The position numbers were made by a program, and so were the translations under genes. 64,000 nucleotides of DNA from Nemania diffusa (Eukaryota; Ascomycota; Sordariomycetes; Xylariales; Xylariaceae): NCBI GenBank assembly GCA_038501195.1, contig JBBPUQ010000003.1:5796501-5860500 (forward strand), read 5' to 3'. The notes under the pieces were generated by a model. The model was not told where the DNA came from and did not search any database. It was given only the letters and a program-made list of their open reading frames with translations. This document shows positions 45,656 to 57,732 of this stretch, in pieces; position 1 is the first letter of the stretch; every line of letters starts with the position of its first letter.

Positions 45656-46514
45656 GTTTGTTAGTGTTGGGCTTGTCTGAGCTGCTGCGCTTCTGGATGG
45701 GTGAGTGAATAAGTGATTGAATGAAGGCTGACTAGTGATGATATTAGGATCGAACCTCCTTCCAGGATGGCCGTGGTTGTTGTCGAGACGGTAATCTGCG
45801 TGCGTAAGTTTCTACGAGGGTATTTTTGCTCTCCTGTCGCTTTGGTCAAGGGATATAGACGCGGTTGATGGGCGTATCTATTTACTTTAACTAGATGGTA
45901 AGTGAGTACATATATTATAGACAACTCTTATTGTCTCTTTCTGCCTTGGGTGTTAGCTTCAGTCTCTATGTAGCTGATTTCTTTCTTCCACGGGGTGTAA
46001 TACATATTGAGTGAGTTAGTTCCGTTGGTGAAAGTTCTGTGAAAGAGTACTGTCCAAATGTGATGAGTATATCTTCGACTTGCTCACGATGATTTAGATT
46101 CTATAGTAGCTTTTTAGTAGCGAACTTGTGACATGAATACGTAGGACATTGCAAGATCGTGTTTAGCTTATGAAGCTATCACCGACCCTAGTACCTGAAG
46201 AGGGACGCAAATCCTCAAACAGCGAATGACGACTCCCGGTAAGTATTACCTATTTGTCGCTAGCCGGGAACCCGACGATAGTGCGCTCTTAGGTCAGGAT
46301 GGAGTTGCCTGTGTCGATCAGGCGGGTCCGGGGGGTAAGGCGTCTAAAGCTGCAACGAGCTGGTGTTTCAGGGGCTGGTCTGAGTAGTTCTGACGATGTA
46401 TATAGGAGGTTCGACATACCCGGCTACCGAGTGCATCACTCTCTCGAAATTTAACTGCTTGTCTTTACCGTCAATAATTTAGGTTCATTTACACAGCGCA
46501 TCAACTCGTTCAAA
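45656..46514. other. Intergenic, promoter side of the calmodulin-like gene
   Basis: No gene recognised. If the MpaB-like gene has a missed last exon it would lie in the first few hundred bases, but no family-like sequence was found. The right part should hold the promoter and leader of the EF-hand gene. Confidence 0.5.
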
Positions 46515-47398
46515 ATGGTAAGCGGATACTCAAGCGAGGTAACTACCTACGACAGCAATTGAGCTCTTTACTAATGAGTGCACATAGGCTAGAGCACTAT
46601 CAAAAGAAGAGATACAAGTCTTTAAAGACCTCTTCGACTCTTATGTGAGTACGGCGCGATTCGTGGAGTGAGAAGAGTACGATTCTAATGTCATAATTAG
46701 GACACGGACAAGGGCGGTTAGTCCCCCCTGCCTCTTACCATTGAGTTCTGTTAGCGATTTATCATGTCTAGATATTAGGGCTAAATAATTACCGTGTAGG
46801 CAATATCAGCGTTGAAGAATTTGCCCAAGTTATGGCGCAGAGCCCTGGGCAGCCACCGTCGAGGGAGGACGTCGAGAAGATCATCAACGAAGTGGACATT
46901 GATGGAGACGGGTCGATTAACTTTAACGGTGAGTTTGCTGAACATGCAAAAGTGAAAATCGAAACATCAAATCATAAAAATCATTCATCCCTTTGCGATG
47001 AGATCGGGTTCGTCACAGTGTACACGACACTAATGCGCCACAGAATTCATCACCATGATGACGGGCCAGCCGTACCCGCCACCAAGCCAGGACAGCGAGG
47101 CAGAATACGTTCGCGCGTGGAAGGAATTTGAATCTTCGCTGAACGGGTCAATCACGGCTAGCCAGTTTCGCCAATTGATGGCTGGGCTGGGTGACCCTGT
47201 GAGCGATGAAGAGGTTGAACAATTAATTAATAACATTGATGGCGAGGGGAAACTGAGCTGTGAGCACCTATTATCTCGTGTCATTTGGGAGATTGGATTC
47301 ACTAACCAATTCGTGCTATCTCCTTTACAGACAGAGAGTTTGCTCATTTCATGACGAACAGGGCGGTCGAGATGGATATTGTTAATAGCTATCAATGA
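46515..47398 (+). CDS. Calmodulin-like EF-hand protein, divergent
   Basis: Putative Ca2+ sensor of 162 aa, slightly longer than calmodulin (about 149). Six exons: 46515-46517 (only the ATG), 46588-46644, 46701-46716, 46800-46928, 47044-47259 and 47331-47398. An intron right after the start codon is known in fungal calmodulin genes. All joins keep frame. Four EF-hand loops are placed as in calmodulin. Loop 1 (residues 21-32, DTDKGGNISVEE) lacks an acidic or Asn/Ser residue at position 5. Loop 2 (58-69, DIDGDGSINFNE) is fully canonical. Loop 3 (98-109) starts with Glu and ends with Gln, so is probably dead. Loop 4 (132-143, NIDGEGKLSYRE) starts with Asn. The linker between the halves is Pro-rich (GQPYPPPSQDS). 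It is a paralogue, not the essential calmodulin; partner unknown. Confidence 0.88.
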
Positions 47399-47628
47399 AC
47401 TAGCTAATTTGACTCGTAATCTCAAAACCCAAACGCTTAAAAACATAATGTAAAGGATAGTGCATAGATGGTCACGATGTATAATGCATTATAATTATCG
47501 CTAAACACTTTTATTTCTTTGCAAACATGAAGACTAACTCAATCTAACTCTACTAAATATGCGTACCATCCCATAATAAACTGAGAGTTCTAGTGGTTGT
47601 ATATATATGTCGACGAGGCATTTATCGA

Positions 47629-48657
47629 TTAGTCCTCCAGTTTACTCTTGACAGGATCCCAGCAGACAGGCGCATACTCCTTCGTCTCCAGCTCGGCCAT
47701 ATCTTCCGGGGAGAGTTCGAAATCATACAACGCCGCATTCTCCTTGATCCGAGAAGGCGTGACGCTCTTGGGCAGCGGGACGAGGCCTTTCTGCAAGCTC
47801 CACCGGAGCAGGATCTGAGCCTCGGTCTTGCCGTGCTTCTCGGCCAGCTTCACCAGCGTCTTGTCGCCCCAGCGCTCGCCCTGCACGACGGGCGAGTAGG
47901 CCTCGCAGGCGATATTCCGCTTCGCGAACCACTCGATGATGTCGTTGCGCGGGCACCACGGGTGGATCTCGTACTGGCCGACGGAGATGACGCCGCCGTT
48001 GCCCCGCTCGGCCTTGAGCTCGGCGATGTGCTGCTCGAGCTCGTCGAGGTGGTGGATGCCGTAGTTGCTGACGCCGATGGAGCGGAACTTGCCCTCCTCG
48101 ACGGCCTCGACGAGGGCCTTCCAGGCGCCCTTGCGCGCCGCCGAGCCGCCGTAGGGGGCGTGGAGGAGCATCAGGTCCAGGTAGTCGACGCCGGCGGTCT
48201 TGAGGCTCTTCTCGATCTGGGCTTTCGTGCCCTCGTACCCGCCGGCCTTGATGACGCCGGTGGGGATTTTGGAGGTGAAGAAGACCTCGGAGCGAGGCAG
48301 GCCGCTAGCTCGCAGCGCATCGCCGACGCCGGCCTCGTTTCGGTAACCGGCGGCAGAGTCGATGTGGCGGTAGCCGGCTTTAAAAGCTTCTAGGACGGCC
48401 TTCTCCGTGTCCTCAGGTGGACTAGTTTACAATTTTAGAAGATGGAATAAGAAAAAGGATGGCAAACTGATATTTGCAACTTACGTTTGGTATACCTATA
48501 CAGAGTGGAGTTAGTACAGTAGGATATAAGTGCATACCTAATGTCATGATTCGAGCGGAGAATAGAAAAGGGGTATACGCACGCCAAAGCCTAAGCGGGG
48601 GATTTCATATCCGCTGTTCAACTTGAAAGTTGAATTGAGGTTGTAAGTGGAAGTCAT
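47629..48657 (-). CDS. Aldo-keto reductase
   Basis: NADPH-dependent cytosolic oxidoreductase that reduces aldehydes and ketones. Predicted 292 aa, normal for the family. Exons are 48583-48657, 48485-48495 and 47629-48421. The middle exon is just 11 nt (GTATACCAAAC) between a TACTAAC-containing intron of 87 nt and one of 63 nt. Joining it restores the expected GFGVYQTPPEDTEKAV. The catalytic tetrad is complete: D50 and Y55 in YRHIDSAAGYRNE, K80 in FFTSKI, H116 in LLHAP. The cofactor-site pieces IGVSNYG, YEIHPWCP and PLPKSVTPSRIKEN are also present. It converges on the calmodulin-like gene, 230 bases away. It may serve the same pathway as the nearby UstYa- and MpaB-like enzymes, but could equally be a general reductase. 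Confidence 0.93.
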
Positions 48658-49534
48658 GCTGTCGTGGAGTAAAATGAACGTTAGCTAACAAAACTAAGCC
48701 TTTTGGATGTTTGCCTAAGGTATGAGGGTGAAGGTGACGACTCTACGTACATTGTGCGACGATGCGGAACACGCGAGGAGGGGAATAGACACTGGATGAA
48801 ACGTGATGAGGTATGAGAAGGTGATATGGAGAGATCTCCAGCAGTACGAAAACGTATAGGCATGCCGTGGATACTTATACATCTCTCTAAGAAGCCCCAT
48901 TACTAACTGGTATTCGGCGATAACCTGAAATGTGGATGCGGGTCATTATTTAAGTGCATTATTGATGGACATTACGGAGTGTACGCAGAACTCGTTTACT
49001 CATCAATCAGCTTAGGCATTCCTACCTTCCATATGTAAGAGAACGGCGTTAGCCTGTTAGCCACCCTAATGGCCGAAGAAGAAAGAGAAAAAGAGAGATA
49101 TACGTAGAAGTGCACGCTTGTTTTGTTAATGCTATACGTACGTAGTACTAGATACTAGGTAAGCTTTTGCAGTCGGAGCTTGAGATAGCGCGGGGTAATT
49201 TTTAGCCAAAGCGGGGCAGTCTTGTGTCGCACAGGTACATTTACCTACTACGTACTGTAGGCATTCAATGGCCCTATGCGCGGAGAGCCTCTTCTTTTCT
49301 TACCTTTACAACCTACCTATATCTATATATCACGGAGTAAAGTTGAATTTCTTTTCATCGAGGAATCACGCGACAAGGGCAGGGCATACCGATACCAATA
49401 CGCGACACACGACACATAGTCTGCTCCTTTCTCCATCTTCGTCCCGAGCAACACCTTGCTTTGCGACACCAGCCTACAACACCCCCATACCCTGTATACC
49501 GAGCGAGCAGAAGAGGTGAAACTCTACTGTCACG
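48658..49534. other. Shared intergenic region between divergent AKR and DOM34 genes
   Basis: The aldo-keto reductase starts leftward and Dom34 starts rightward, so these 877 bases must carry both promoters. Pyrimidine-rich stretches lie near 49.43 kb upstream of Dom34. No specific binding site could be assigned. Confidence 0.6.
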
Positions 49535-50833
49535 ATGCAGCTTGTCGGCTCCAAGACATCACAACGCCTGGAACAGGTTGGCGAGGGCAGCCTAACACTA
49601 CTCCCCACCGATCCAGAAGATATGGTAACAAAAACTCGTTGTCGACACGCTAGGGCCTCGTCGGGCCTCTTAGACCAGACATAGCCTTGATAATAACTCT
49701 CTCTCTCTACCTGATAGTGGCATGCCAATAACCTGATCGGACCTGAAGACACCATCAAGGCCCACGCCATCCGCAAGGTCACCACCGAATCCAAGACGGG
49801 CAGCACCGTCTCCGAGCGCGTGCACACCGACCTAACCATCCGCATCACCTCCACTTTCTTCGATCCCCAAGCCTCACAGCTCCATGTCTCGGGCACCGTC
49901 ATCGTCGAGAACGCCTGGGTCAACCTCGGCCAATACCACACCCTCGACCTCGAGCTCAACCGGCCCTTCACCCTGTGGAAGAAATACGGATGGGACTCTG
50001 TGGCGAAGGAGACCCTAGCCGATGCGATCAAGCAGGACAAGGATGGCGCCGTCGCCGCCGTCGTCATGCAGGAGGGCATAGCCAACATCTGCATCATCAC
50101 CGAGTTCCGCACCGTTCTTAAGCAGCGCGTCGAGAGCACCATACCCAAGAAACGATCGGCCAGCTCGGACCAGGACTCGGGCATGCGCCGCTTCTTCGAC
50201 AAGACCCTGTCCACCCTAACGCGCAGCATCGACTTCTCCAACCCGCGCCCGCTACTATTAGCTAGTCCGGGATTCGTGGCCGGCGATTTTAAGAAATACA
50301 TCACGGACGAGGGGACGCGCAGGGCCGACAAGACCCTGCTGGCCATAGCTAAACAGGCGACGGTTGTGCATTCGAGCTCAGGTCACCTACACAGTCTCAA
50401 CGAGATCCTCCAGAGCCCCGAGGTCACGGCTACGATGAAGGACATGAAGTTCTCCAAGGAAACAAGGTTCATGGACGACTTCTTCGACAAGCTTCGCAAA
50501 GACGACGGCCGAGCATGGTACGGCACGGCGCCCGTGGAAAAGGCAGTCCAAGAAGGGGCAGTTGGTCGGGGTGGCGGGGTGTTACTTATCAACAACTCGC
50601 TGTTTCGAAGTCTCGATATCGCGACGCGGAAACGTTACGTAGCGATGGTAGACAAGGTCAAGGAGGACGGCGGAGATGCTAGGGTCCTGAGTAGCGACCA
50701 CGAGAGTGGACAGCGATTGGATGCATTAGGAGGCATCGCTGCCGTTCTTACGTACCCTCTTCATGATTTAGATGAAGATGAGGACGAGGATGAGCAGGCT
50801 AATGCGAACGAACAGGCAGCAATGATAATATGA
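49535..50833 (+). CDS. DOM34: Dom34/Pelota ribosome-rescue factor
   Basis: eRF1-related factor that, with Hbs1 and ABCE1, splits stalled ribosomes in no-go and non-stop decay; acts in the cytoplasm. Predicted 401 aa (yeast protein 386). Exon 1 (49535-49624) encodes the N-terminus, starting MQLVGS and ending TDPEDM. After a 93-nt intron exon 2 (49718-50833) continues WHANNLIGPEDTIKAHAIRKV, matching the Pelota Sm-like domain 1. Domain 2 has the ASPGFVAGDF segment, with PGF in place of the GGQ of eRF1. Domain 3 contains AWYGTAPVEKAVQEGAVG and LLINNSLFR. The C-terminus is an acidic run (DLDEDEDEDEQ), usual for the family. It is the first of the housekeeping genes in the right part of the window. 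Confidence 0.96.
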
Positions 50834-51815
50834 TGTTGGCCAGCTTTCTCCCCAGTTTGCGATTCCATTTGCGCTTCTCATCACGTCTTCAGAGTATTCT
50901 CTCAATGGGTGACCATGTTTGCGAACGCGACACTGCCATTTTTGCGCGTATAATTATCATGCATTCTTTCATGTATAATTCCTAGCTTCAGGGCGAACCT
51001 ACGTACATGATGCAGCAGGGCGCATTTGGATAAGCGACATGGAGAACCCAGGATGTAAGTTGTAGCTGCCTAGTTTCACTACGCCCAATTTATTTGTAAG
51101 GGTTGAATTTAACAGTGCAAACATATGCACAATACCACTCCATGTGGGTTGAGTATCATGAGATACCTACCATCGAAAGAAAAGTAAAAGGGGCCGTATA
51201 ATATTTAATGATTCTAATCGTCTAATCCGTACAGTATGTACAGAGCTGTGGTAGATAGCCAGGGGATGCTCTATCGGGGAACGCTACGTCATTCTAGTTC
51301 GTTTCGGGAACAGGGGGTCTAATGTTTCGTCCAATCGTCATCTAGTATTCTAAACTAGTGCTGTCATAATCAGGCATATTTTCCCCATCGTTCTACAATT
51401 AGCTAGGTACCTTGTTAAGTAATACAGCACTATTGTAGACTAGCAGGACAGTCTTCATGGTGTACTACTTGTACGCAGTATACGCGTATAATGCGTATAA
51501 TATACCCCAATGACCTCCTGTCTACCCGGCCGAGGTTGCATTCATGACATCGATACATTCATTTTCCCCAATGCCATACAATCGGCAGCACCAAGTAGAT
51601 ATTACCCAGCAGTGTGCAATACCAATACGCGTACTACTGCGGTAAGAGACAACTAGTATCTGCGACAATATACTACAACACTATAGCTGCATTGTTATCA
51701 TACTTGGAGCAGGCTATCTACCGATATACCCACTTCCGAGTGCGAATGCGAAAGGAGGTCTGGGTCTCGAAAAAAGAAAGCGCCAGCAGAGGATGATGCG
51801 AAGAGAGAATGGACC
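50834..51815. other. Intergenic between DOM34 and the WDR44-like gene
   Basis: No gene recognised. TA-rich pieces near 51.48 kb (tacgcgtataatgcgtataatata) and short repeats of tgta and catg are present. The right part should hold the promoter of the WDR44-like gene. Confidence 0.6.
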
Positions 51816-54800
51816 ATGTCGTCTGCCTTCCCTCCTCTGATCGCCCCAGGCAGCGAGATTACCAAACACCACCCTGCCGCCTCTTCCCTGTCTGATCCGC
51901 TGCTGCCGCTGTCACCGCCGCCGGCGCCGGTGCCTCGCGCGTCTCACGACCACCACTCTATTCGTCCCAATGCCGCCTCTGCCACGAGGCCCGAACCCAG
52001 TCTAAGCAATACGGATGGGTCAATCCATCCACCGCAGTCGACGGCGTCGTCTGGGGATGCGGGTGCGTATTCATCCATGACATGAACCAAGCTTGCATGA
52101 AGCGGGCAGCAGAAGAGGGTCGGGGAGAAGAAAGCCAAGCTGTGCTGTGCTGTGCTAACGGGGGATGGCTTCGGCGGGTTCTAGGCACCAACATTCCACA
52201 ATACCCGGCGGCAGCGCTAACAACATCACCCCCAGCCAAGAAGGATAGAGCGAAACTCGCCCGCAAGGACGCCGTCGCCGTATCGGCTGTCTCAAAGGAA
52301 ATCAACAAAGAGCCGAGAAATTCCACCGACTTGATTAGAGAACTTAAAGACCAAAGAGCCGCTTCCAATTCGCGAACCGCATCATTTGCCCTTCCTCCGA
52401 GCTCCGTGGACCCTTTGTCGCATGTACGTCAAGAACCCTATTACTGTTATGTTAGCACCGTCTACCGCTGCTGCTACTACTACTACCTACCACTATCCTT
52501 GTTGTCATTGTGGTGTTGCTGCAGCTACAGCTACAGCGACTGCGCTACTGCGACTGCACTATTACAATTCCATAGTTCGTAGTAGTATTAGTCTTTGTCG
52601 TTGACATAATCCATCATCTCTAGCATATCTTCACGAGGACCAACACAGAGCGCTCAATTGCCTCGCGACTGCTCAATCCCACACGTCCAGAGAGCCCTTC
52701 CAATGAGTCCTCCTTACCGCGCCCGGGTCCTGATATTCCCAGCAAGCTCTCTGCTGTTCAGCCCGACTCAACAAGAGACAAAAAGTATGCGCTCCCTAAA
52801 ACATAGGATGCCCGGCTGCTAATTCCTCTTTGTTTCCTTTGTCACAGAAAAGGCGTATCTTTCCTTAGTCGATTGAGTATGAGAGGCGGCAAGAAGAAAG
52901 ACGATGACACACTAGACGATGAATCCGAGCTCAACGAACAAAGGACTGAGGGTGCTAATGCTGTCGCCTTCTCTGCTGCCGTCTATATTCCCCACCACAA
53001 GCAGCCACCACGTTACATCCGAGTTCGTGGCCAGAATAGGAGGGTCAAAGAGTTCAATCGCACGTTCCTCGCCCAGGAGCTGGTAGGGACATACCCCTCG
53101 CCACCAATCGAACAGGCCACCCCCTTGGATGGGGGCCCACCCTCCGGACAAGAATCGAAAGTTGAATCAACCTCGGGTGGCCCTATATGGGCCGTCGAAT
53201 TCAGTCAGGATGGTCGATTTCTCGCTACTGGAGGCCGAGACCGCGTTCTACGGGTCTGGGCAGTAATTGCGACGGAAGAGGGTCGCAAAGCCTATGATGA
53301 AGAAGAGAACGCCAACACGGAGACAGAGCGCCTGAGTGCGCCTGTCTTTCATTCGAAGCCAGCTCGCGAGTTTAAGGGGCATGAAGGCGACATCCTAGAT
53401 TTGAGCTGGAGCAAGAACAATTTTCTTCTTTCTTCGTCTATGGACAAGACGGTTAGATTATGGCACATGAGCCGACGGGAGTGTTTGTGCACATTCAAAC
53501 ACAGAGACTTTGTCGCTTCCATCGCTTTTCATCCCCGAGACGATCGCTTCTTTCTTGCCGGGTCGCTCGATTCTAGCTTGCGCTTGTGGAGCATACCCGA
53601 CAAAGCTGTCGCATACTCCAGCCAGTTGTCTGATATCATCACGGCTGTCGGGTTCTCTCCGGATGGCAAGACTGCTATTGCTGGAACTTTTCATGGCTTC
53701 TGCAATCTCTATGAAACCGAAGGCCTTAAATATCTGAGTCAGTTACATGTGCGATCCTCACGAGGTAAGAATGCCAAGGGGAGCAAAATCACTGGTATCC
53801 AGACCATGAACTTTTCGCCCGACAACGCGGATAGTGAAGTAAAGCTTCTCGTTACCTCGAATGACTCACGAATTCGTATATACAACATGGCAGACAAAAC
53901 CCTCGAAGCAAAACTCAAGGGCCACGAGAATGCATGCAACCAAATTCGAGCAAGCTTCAGTGACGACGGAGCGTACGTCATATGTGGCAGCGAGGATCGG
54001 AAAGCCTTTATATGGTCGAGGGAGATACCCGAGTCGGAGAGCAGAGAAAAACGCCCTGGCGAGTATTTTGAGGCTCACTCGGACATTGTGACCACGGCCA
54101 TCTTCGCCCCGACAAAGACTCGTCAGCTTCTCCAGGCCTCCCAAGACCCCATCTTCACGCTCTGCAACCCTCCACCCGTCACGTTGCGGAGTAAGGAAGA
54201 ATCAACAGCTAGTCTTATCTCGCCATCTGACGCTCAATCTGAGTATTCTGTTAACACCAAAAAACCTGAAGAGACGCCCGCCTTCATTGCTCGTTCTGCT
54301 CACTTCGATGGGAACATCATCGTGACTACGGACAATTCCGGCCTCATCAAGGTGTTCCGTCAAGACTGTGCCTTTAACAAACGTCGTCATGAAAACTGGG
54401 AGACCAACTCGTCGTCGTTTTCGCGAAAGCTTGGCCGGGACAGGTTTCTTCTCGCTAGAAGTGGTAGCATTATGACAGGAACCAGTGTTAGTAGTCGAGA
54501 TCCGCATTCCCGACGTGGCTCGCTCTCGCAGGTTCTACCAATTAGTTCCGACAGAATCAACACTTGGCGTCATGGAGTTGAGGGCAACCCTGGTAGACCA
54601 TTGTCGTTAAGCGTCGCCCCTACGACCACGACCACGACCCCTGCGGGCAGCGTGCGATCACCGTCACCGACCAAAATGACCCGCACGCCTATAACGCCGA
54701 TCAGGGTGAATCCCCCATCAGAAACCCAGAGACAGGTTAATAGCATCACATCGCCTGTCCCACGCCCCACAAGCCCAACCACAAGCCATCGATCAAACAA

Positions 54801-55404
54801 GACGAGTGAAACTACACGAGAACCAGAAACCTCAATCCCTCCCACCCCTAGTTTCTCGCTCCGCACCGTCGACGACGATGCCGAGGATTCGCGGCTAGAT
54901 CTAGCCAGCGCAAGCTACCCATTTTGGAGCCTCAACAAATGGCGCAACATAGGTCAAGCCCGCAGCCACGGGCACAACGGCACGAGCTCCTCCACGTTCT
55001 CCAAAAAGGGCCACTCCGCGAGCGGCTCGCTCCCGTCAGACGAAGCCGCATCCCGCGGGGACGGACGGAGGAGCTCGGACGCCGAAACCGCAGAACACGC
55101 GCGCGACGATGTCGTCACGGATCGCAGGCGCATCGGCAACGTCAGTCGCCTTCTGCCATCGCTGCTCCTGCCCGCGCCGCTCGAGGAACGGGACGAGAAC
55201 GAGGGCTTCCTGGCCCCGCCCGAACGCGTCTTGACAAATCGCACCGGGTCGATCATCAGCCGGCTCAGCTCCGAGCTCACGGCCAGCGACGAGGGCGAGG
55301 AGATGGAGTGCGTCAAGTGCGGGAACCACGACTTTCGCGCGAAGAGGGTCGGTGGGCTGCAGCGGCTGCTTTGTGGGAAGTGCGGGCGCATGGTTGATGT
55401 TTGA
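51816..55404 (+). CDS. WDR44-like WD40-repeat protein (Dgr2 family)
   Basis: Fungal homologue of WDR44/rabphilin-11 and yeast Dgr2, a WD40 scaffold; the animal protein binds Rab11 in recycling traffic, and the fungal role is poorly known. Predicted 1067 aa in four exons: 51816-52062, 52185-52423, 52624-52784 and 52848-55404, all joined in frame. The joins recover TRTNTERSIASRLL and KKGVSFLSRLSM, typical of fungal members. A disordered Ser/Pro N-terminus is followed by PHHKQPPRYIRVR and then WD repeats from about residue 327 (IWAVEFSQDGRFLATGG; SWSKNNFLLSSSMDKTVRLW; FLAGSLDSSLRLWSIPD; YVICGSEDRKAFIWS). A long low-complexity Ser/Thr/Pro region comes next. The last 35 residues form a CxxC...CxxC zinc ribbon (CVKCGNHDF, LLCGKCGRM). 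Intron 2 (200 nt) contains CTG/TAC-type simple repeats. Confidence 0.93.
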
Positions 55405-57732
55405 TGTGTACGATGTGGGGAGCTTTGTGCTATATTGTACTGTGCTGTAATGTGCTGTGCTGCGTTGTACCATCCTATGGAGTTGCATCTAGAAAGCGGG
55501 TAGCGAGCGTCCTTTTTTGTCTAGCATTTATTGGAAGCGCACATATGATGGAGTTTAGGGAGCGAGAAGTCTGGGATTTTACATACTAGATTGTTAGGGG
55601 TGATGTTGCTGTCTGGGAATATACACGTTGAGACTTGAGAATGTACATATATACATACATGCATACACGAGGGTTTTGTATATACAGATAGATGTGTAAG
55701 GAAGATACATATGGGTATGTTTCATCCTTATTCGTACATAGTTGGACATTAAGACTTGTTACTGCCAATTAACATCATACATGATACAGGCTGGCCCATT
55801 AGGAGTCTTTGAGCGGCGGCTTGCTTGCTATTCTACGTAATGTAACACCATCTAACTCATACATTTACCACTTCTATATGACAGTGATTTCTCGCTTTCC
55901 TGTTAAATCTCTCAACGAAAGTGTAGATACCTCCATGGAGCTTAGTAGCAGCGCGCGTCATTTTGCGAGTTAATACCTACCTATAATGCAAAGTTATGAT
56001 TTGCTGAGATAGTATAGGATGAGAGTTGAGGAATAACTGTAGTTTAACGATCAAGTTGCTAGTTAGGTAGTTTCACCCTCGCCGGTGCGCATGGTAAGAG
56101 AGGCTTGGGTAGATATTGACATCTGGAGCGTTCACAGTACAAAACCAGGGATGCGCTAGTCGTCACCCACTTAACTACTCATCTAGTCTAGCAGCTATAG
56201 GAACTAGGTATAGCAGCTCGGAATGCTTTGAACTAGATTATATAATGGGTAATTACCGTATACCGAAGACTATTTCGTGAGGTCATTTATTATGTATTTA
56301 GGGCCGAGCCGATCAGCTTAGCACCTAGGTTTATCTCCTATTCTCTCGCGCTAGCTAACTACCTCATACCTAGTCCACAGTCCCATTCTCATCCTCGGAT
56401 CTAGCTTCCTCACGCGAACCCTCACGATTCATCTTCTTTCCGACATCGGAGATCTCAGTACTGAATACCCGATTATATAGCGTGGTGTCTGGTAGACCCC
56501 GCAGCACATTAATATATTTTAGTTTAAATTTAAATAATAACGCAAATATATTTAAAGTGCAACTTATGCTGTAATACTTTCTTTTTTCTATATATGCAGC
56601 ATGTTTTTATTAGGCGAACAATAATTACTTGCGACAATCATTTTTGATAATAGCTTGAATACCCCCCTTTGCCCCGCTAAGGTAGCTTTCTAGGAAGGCT
56701 CTACCACTATAGCGACAATAGGTACGTAACGAGGGAACATTGCCAAAAAGTGGGGCGGATGCCAAAGACCAATCCGCATTGGTTATATTTTACAATAGGT
56801 GAGCAGTATTTCGCCTTCGGGCATTTGGTCAATTTGAAACGATACAGAGAAGATGTAAGAGAGACCCCCAGTTCGAGTCCGCAAGAAACCAACTAACATC
56901 ATTACAGTAGCATGGCCCCTGCACTAAGGATGACACGCTTAATCAAAGAGACGCAAACCATTTTTTTCGTCTTTTTTTTCTTGTTTTTTAACATATATGA
57001 AAGCTTGCTGCTTTGTTTTCTTTTTGATCGAGAATCTCGTAATATCTAGGGAAGGTTAAGGTGAGAGTTGTATATGCTGCATCCGACTTTTTCACTCTTT
57101 TTTTAGCCTCCACGAACAGGACTGATGGCTCTTTTACTAAACCCTCAACTTTTATGAAGAGTCTCAACCATAGCTATGTGATCTATATGCTATGTGTAGT
57201 GATGAGCGAGTATTTATGAATGCGCGAGACTTAGGACGGGCAATGTCGTAAAGCTTAATTGATTGATAGTAACCAACTACTAATTTGCCTTGCACCGACT
57301 GCCCTATTTTGTAATTTGCTCTTGAAGATATTAAGAGTTTTATTTATTTTTATTTATATTATGAGCTTAATTATTATGTGCTTGGCCATTTACTCTTATT
57401 TGGCCTAATTAGGAAATGTCTTCGAAGCTGTTAACGCGCGCTAGCGGCTGAACTGAGAAAAGGCGCCGCTTAAAGCAAGCCGCCAGCTGGCGGACTAGGT
57501 ACCTAACCCCACAAAGCTACGGAATTCTCCGGTTGGTCACTTAACTTTTTTTCAGCAATGACGCCCGTACAGACTATTATGCCGGTCTACTAACATACCA
57601 ATTCTCTATCGACGCCGATCTTGCCAGTACGACATTCACACAGAGATTTCGCACGAGAAACTCAATGCCCACGAGAGAGTATTGATTGACGAACGAATGC
57701 TTTCAGCCCACCAACGAGTGCTCTACTAAGCC
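55405..57732. other. 2.3-kb AT-rich intergenic stretch
   Basis: No gene recognised between the WDR44-like and RRP3 genes. It starts with TGTGC/TGTAC-rich sequence, is very AT-rich at 56.5-57.4 kb with T-runs (56959-56989), and then regains GC close to RRP3. A GTTCGAGTCC word at 56870 resembles a tRNA B box, but no tRNA fold surrounds it. Confidence 0.6.

Noticed and set aside
47593..48393. 266-codon plus-strand frame
   Set aside because: Antisense shadow of the aldo-keto reductase caused by high GC codon bias.
49474..50346. 290-codon minus-strand frame
   Set aside because: Antisense shadow of Dom34.
56800..56890. Possible tRNA gene around GTTCGAGTCC
   Set aside because: The T-arm stem does not pair and no A box or acceptor stem lies at the proper distance.
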